Source of the DNA: CAYNNP01 sp964398215
GTDB taxonomy: Bacteria; Planctomycetota; Planctomycetia; Pirellulales; Pirellulaceae
Assembly (NCBI GenBank): GCA_964398215.1
Contig: CAYNNP010000004.1
Location: forward strand, 1-64,000
Direction: 5' to 3'
DNA: 64,000 bases
Shown: one piece after another, positions 63,118-64,000 of the stretch
How the letters are laid out: each line of letters begins with the position of its first letter
Numbering within the stretch: position 1 is the stretch's first letter
Translations under genes and position numbers: made by a program
The notes under the pieces: generated by a model
What the model was told of the DNA's origin: nothing
Database searches by the model: none
Seen by the model: only the letters and a program-made list of their open reading frames with translations

Positions 63118-64000
63118 TTACAGCGAGTCCAAATCCTTGACCAAGTGGTCGAATGCAAGGTGCTCTTGCTCTGATTTCTTGGCCACTCGATACACCTCCT
63201 CGAAGGTGGTAATACCCCGCACAACCTTCAGCATCCCATCGGCGTAAAGCGTTGACATACCGTTCTTTATCGCCTCCTCGCGGATCTCGCCGGTGGATGT
63301 ACCTTTGAACATCAACTCGCGAAGCTTGTTGTTCACAAGCATCAGTTCGTAGATGCCAATCCGACCCCGGTACCCAGTCCTCCCACAGTAGGGGCAGCCC
63401 TTCCCCTTAGAGAACTCTCCCTGCTTCACCATCTCTGGCGGCAGCTCCGAATCTTTGATGACCTCTTTGGATGGTTTGTACCGCACCTTGCAGCGGGGGC
63501 AAATGGTCCTCACCAAGCGCTGTGCAAGAACCGCGATTACGGAGCTTGCCACCATGTAGGATGGTACACCTATGTCCACCATTCGTGATATAGAACTGGG
63601 CGCATCGTTCGTGTGTAGAGTGCTAAATACCAGGTGTCCAGTTAATGAGGCCTGGATTCCCATCGATGCGGTCTCGTGGTCACGCATTTCCCCGACCAGG
63701 ATGATGTTGGGTGCCTGTCGCAACATCGATCGAATGATCCGAGCAAAGTCGAGTCCGATATTGTGTCGTACTTCGACCTGATTGATCCCTGGCAGATAGT
63801 ATTCAACCGGGTCCTCTGCGGTGATGATTTTGCGGTCGGGTCGGTTCAACGCGTTCAGTGATGCGTACAGTGTTGTGGTCTTTCCAGAGCCCGTTGGACC
63901 TGTCACCAAAATGATTCCATTCGGACGACGAATCAACGAGTTGAAGTTCCGGAAGTCACGCTCGCTAAGCCCCAGCTGACGGACACCAACTTTGATGTTG
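63118..64000 (-). CDS. PilB/GspE-type assembly ATPase, partial (runs past the window end)
   Basis: The C-terminal 294 residues of a second assembly ATPase; the frame is open to position 64000. It contains GIILVTGPTGSGKTTTLY, ITAEDPVEYYLPGI, Walker B IILVGEMRDHET and GHLVFSTLHTNDA, followed by the zinc cysteines CPRC and CPYC. Only the core and C-terminal domain lie in the window, so start, length and N-terminal domain are unknown. It is on the same strand as pilT, 402 bp upstream of it. Its sequence is clearly different from the 59809 copy, so the two are paralogues. Confidence 0.92.
   Translation of the reverse strand, partial: NIKVGVRQLGLSERDFRNFNSLIRRPNGIILVTGPTGSGKTTTLYASLNALNRPDRKIITAEDPVEYYLPGINQVEVRHNIGLDFARIIRSMLRQAPNIILVGEMRDHETASMGIQASLTGHLVFSTLHTNDAPSSISRMVDIGVPSYMVASSVIAVLAQRLVRTICPRCKVRYKPSKEVIKDSELPPEMVKQGEFSKGKGCPYCGRTGYRGRIGIYELMLVNNKLRELMFKGTSTGEIREEAIKNGMSTLYADGMLKVVRGITTFEEVYRVAKKSEQEHLAFDHLVKDLDSL

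Noticed and set aside
62770..63224. Short open frames in and across the gap before pilT
   Set aside because: Poor composition, no ribosome sites, mutual overlap on both strands and overlap with the ATPase gene.

Overview
This window looks like chromosomal DNA of a planctomycete, most likely of the Pirellulales/Pirellulaceae. The evidence is family content: two DUF1559 proteins with a prepilin-type N-terminus and an H-x9-DG motif, formylglycine-type sulfatases, a Tat-exported Gfo/Idh/MocA oxidoreductase, a ThuA-like protein, a TIGR03790-type protein, a PEP-CTERM protein, CxxCH-rich secreted cytochromes and a palindromic repeat of a kind I know from planctomycete genomes. The taxonomic placement is inference from this content; no rRNA gene is present. 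No phage, IS element, CRISPR array or defence island is visible.

Positions 1-12000 hold a catabolic and secreted-hydrolase region: the end of an unknown gene, two SGNH/GDSL hydrolases, a translationally coupled ThuA-like protein plus amidohydrolase, a sulfatase, a Gfo/Idh/MocA oxidoreductase, a heptapeptide-repeat exported protein, and an 887-residue fusion of a sialate O-acetylesterase-like domain to a beta-lactamase-like serine hydrolase. Positions 12000-24500 hold an exported protein, a seven-CxxCH cytochrome, a small lipoprotein, a perfect 1292-bp tandem duplication of a DUF1559 gene with its terminator, a WecA/MraY-type sugar-phosphate transferase overlapping an O-antigen-ligase-like protein, a DUF1573 protein, and a lipoprotein that joins an UshA-like domain to a four-CxxCH cytochrome domain.

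Positions 24508-32723 (minus strand) form a compact type II secretion-like operon (locus A). Read from its promoter end it encodes a major pseudopilin, GspL/PilM-N, GspM/PilO, a GspC/PilP-like protein, GspE, GspF and four minor pseudopilins, one with a golvesin-like domain. Positions 33000-45000 are mixed: a second sulfatase, TIGR03790, PEP-CTERM, tRNA-Glu(CUC), a YpfJ-type metallopeptidase, a DPM1-like glycosyltransferase, an ExeA-like ATPase cluster, trpF and an unknown gene.

Positions 45088-64000 (minus strand) form a second pilus or pseudopilus locus (locus B). It holds a PilB/GspE ATPase running off the window end, PilT, a second PilB/GspE, PilC/GspF, five prepilin-like proteins of about 380-690 residues, and a 1873-residue GspK-like protein with acidic Ca-binding-like repeats. 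Neither locus contains a secretin (GspD/PilQ) or a prepilin peptidase, so those must be encoded elsewhere. Locus B, with its giant GspK-like gene and unknown distal genes, is the best candidate for an undescribed system in this window.
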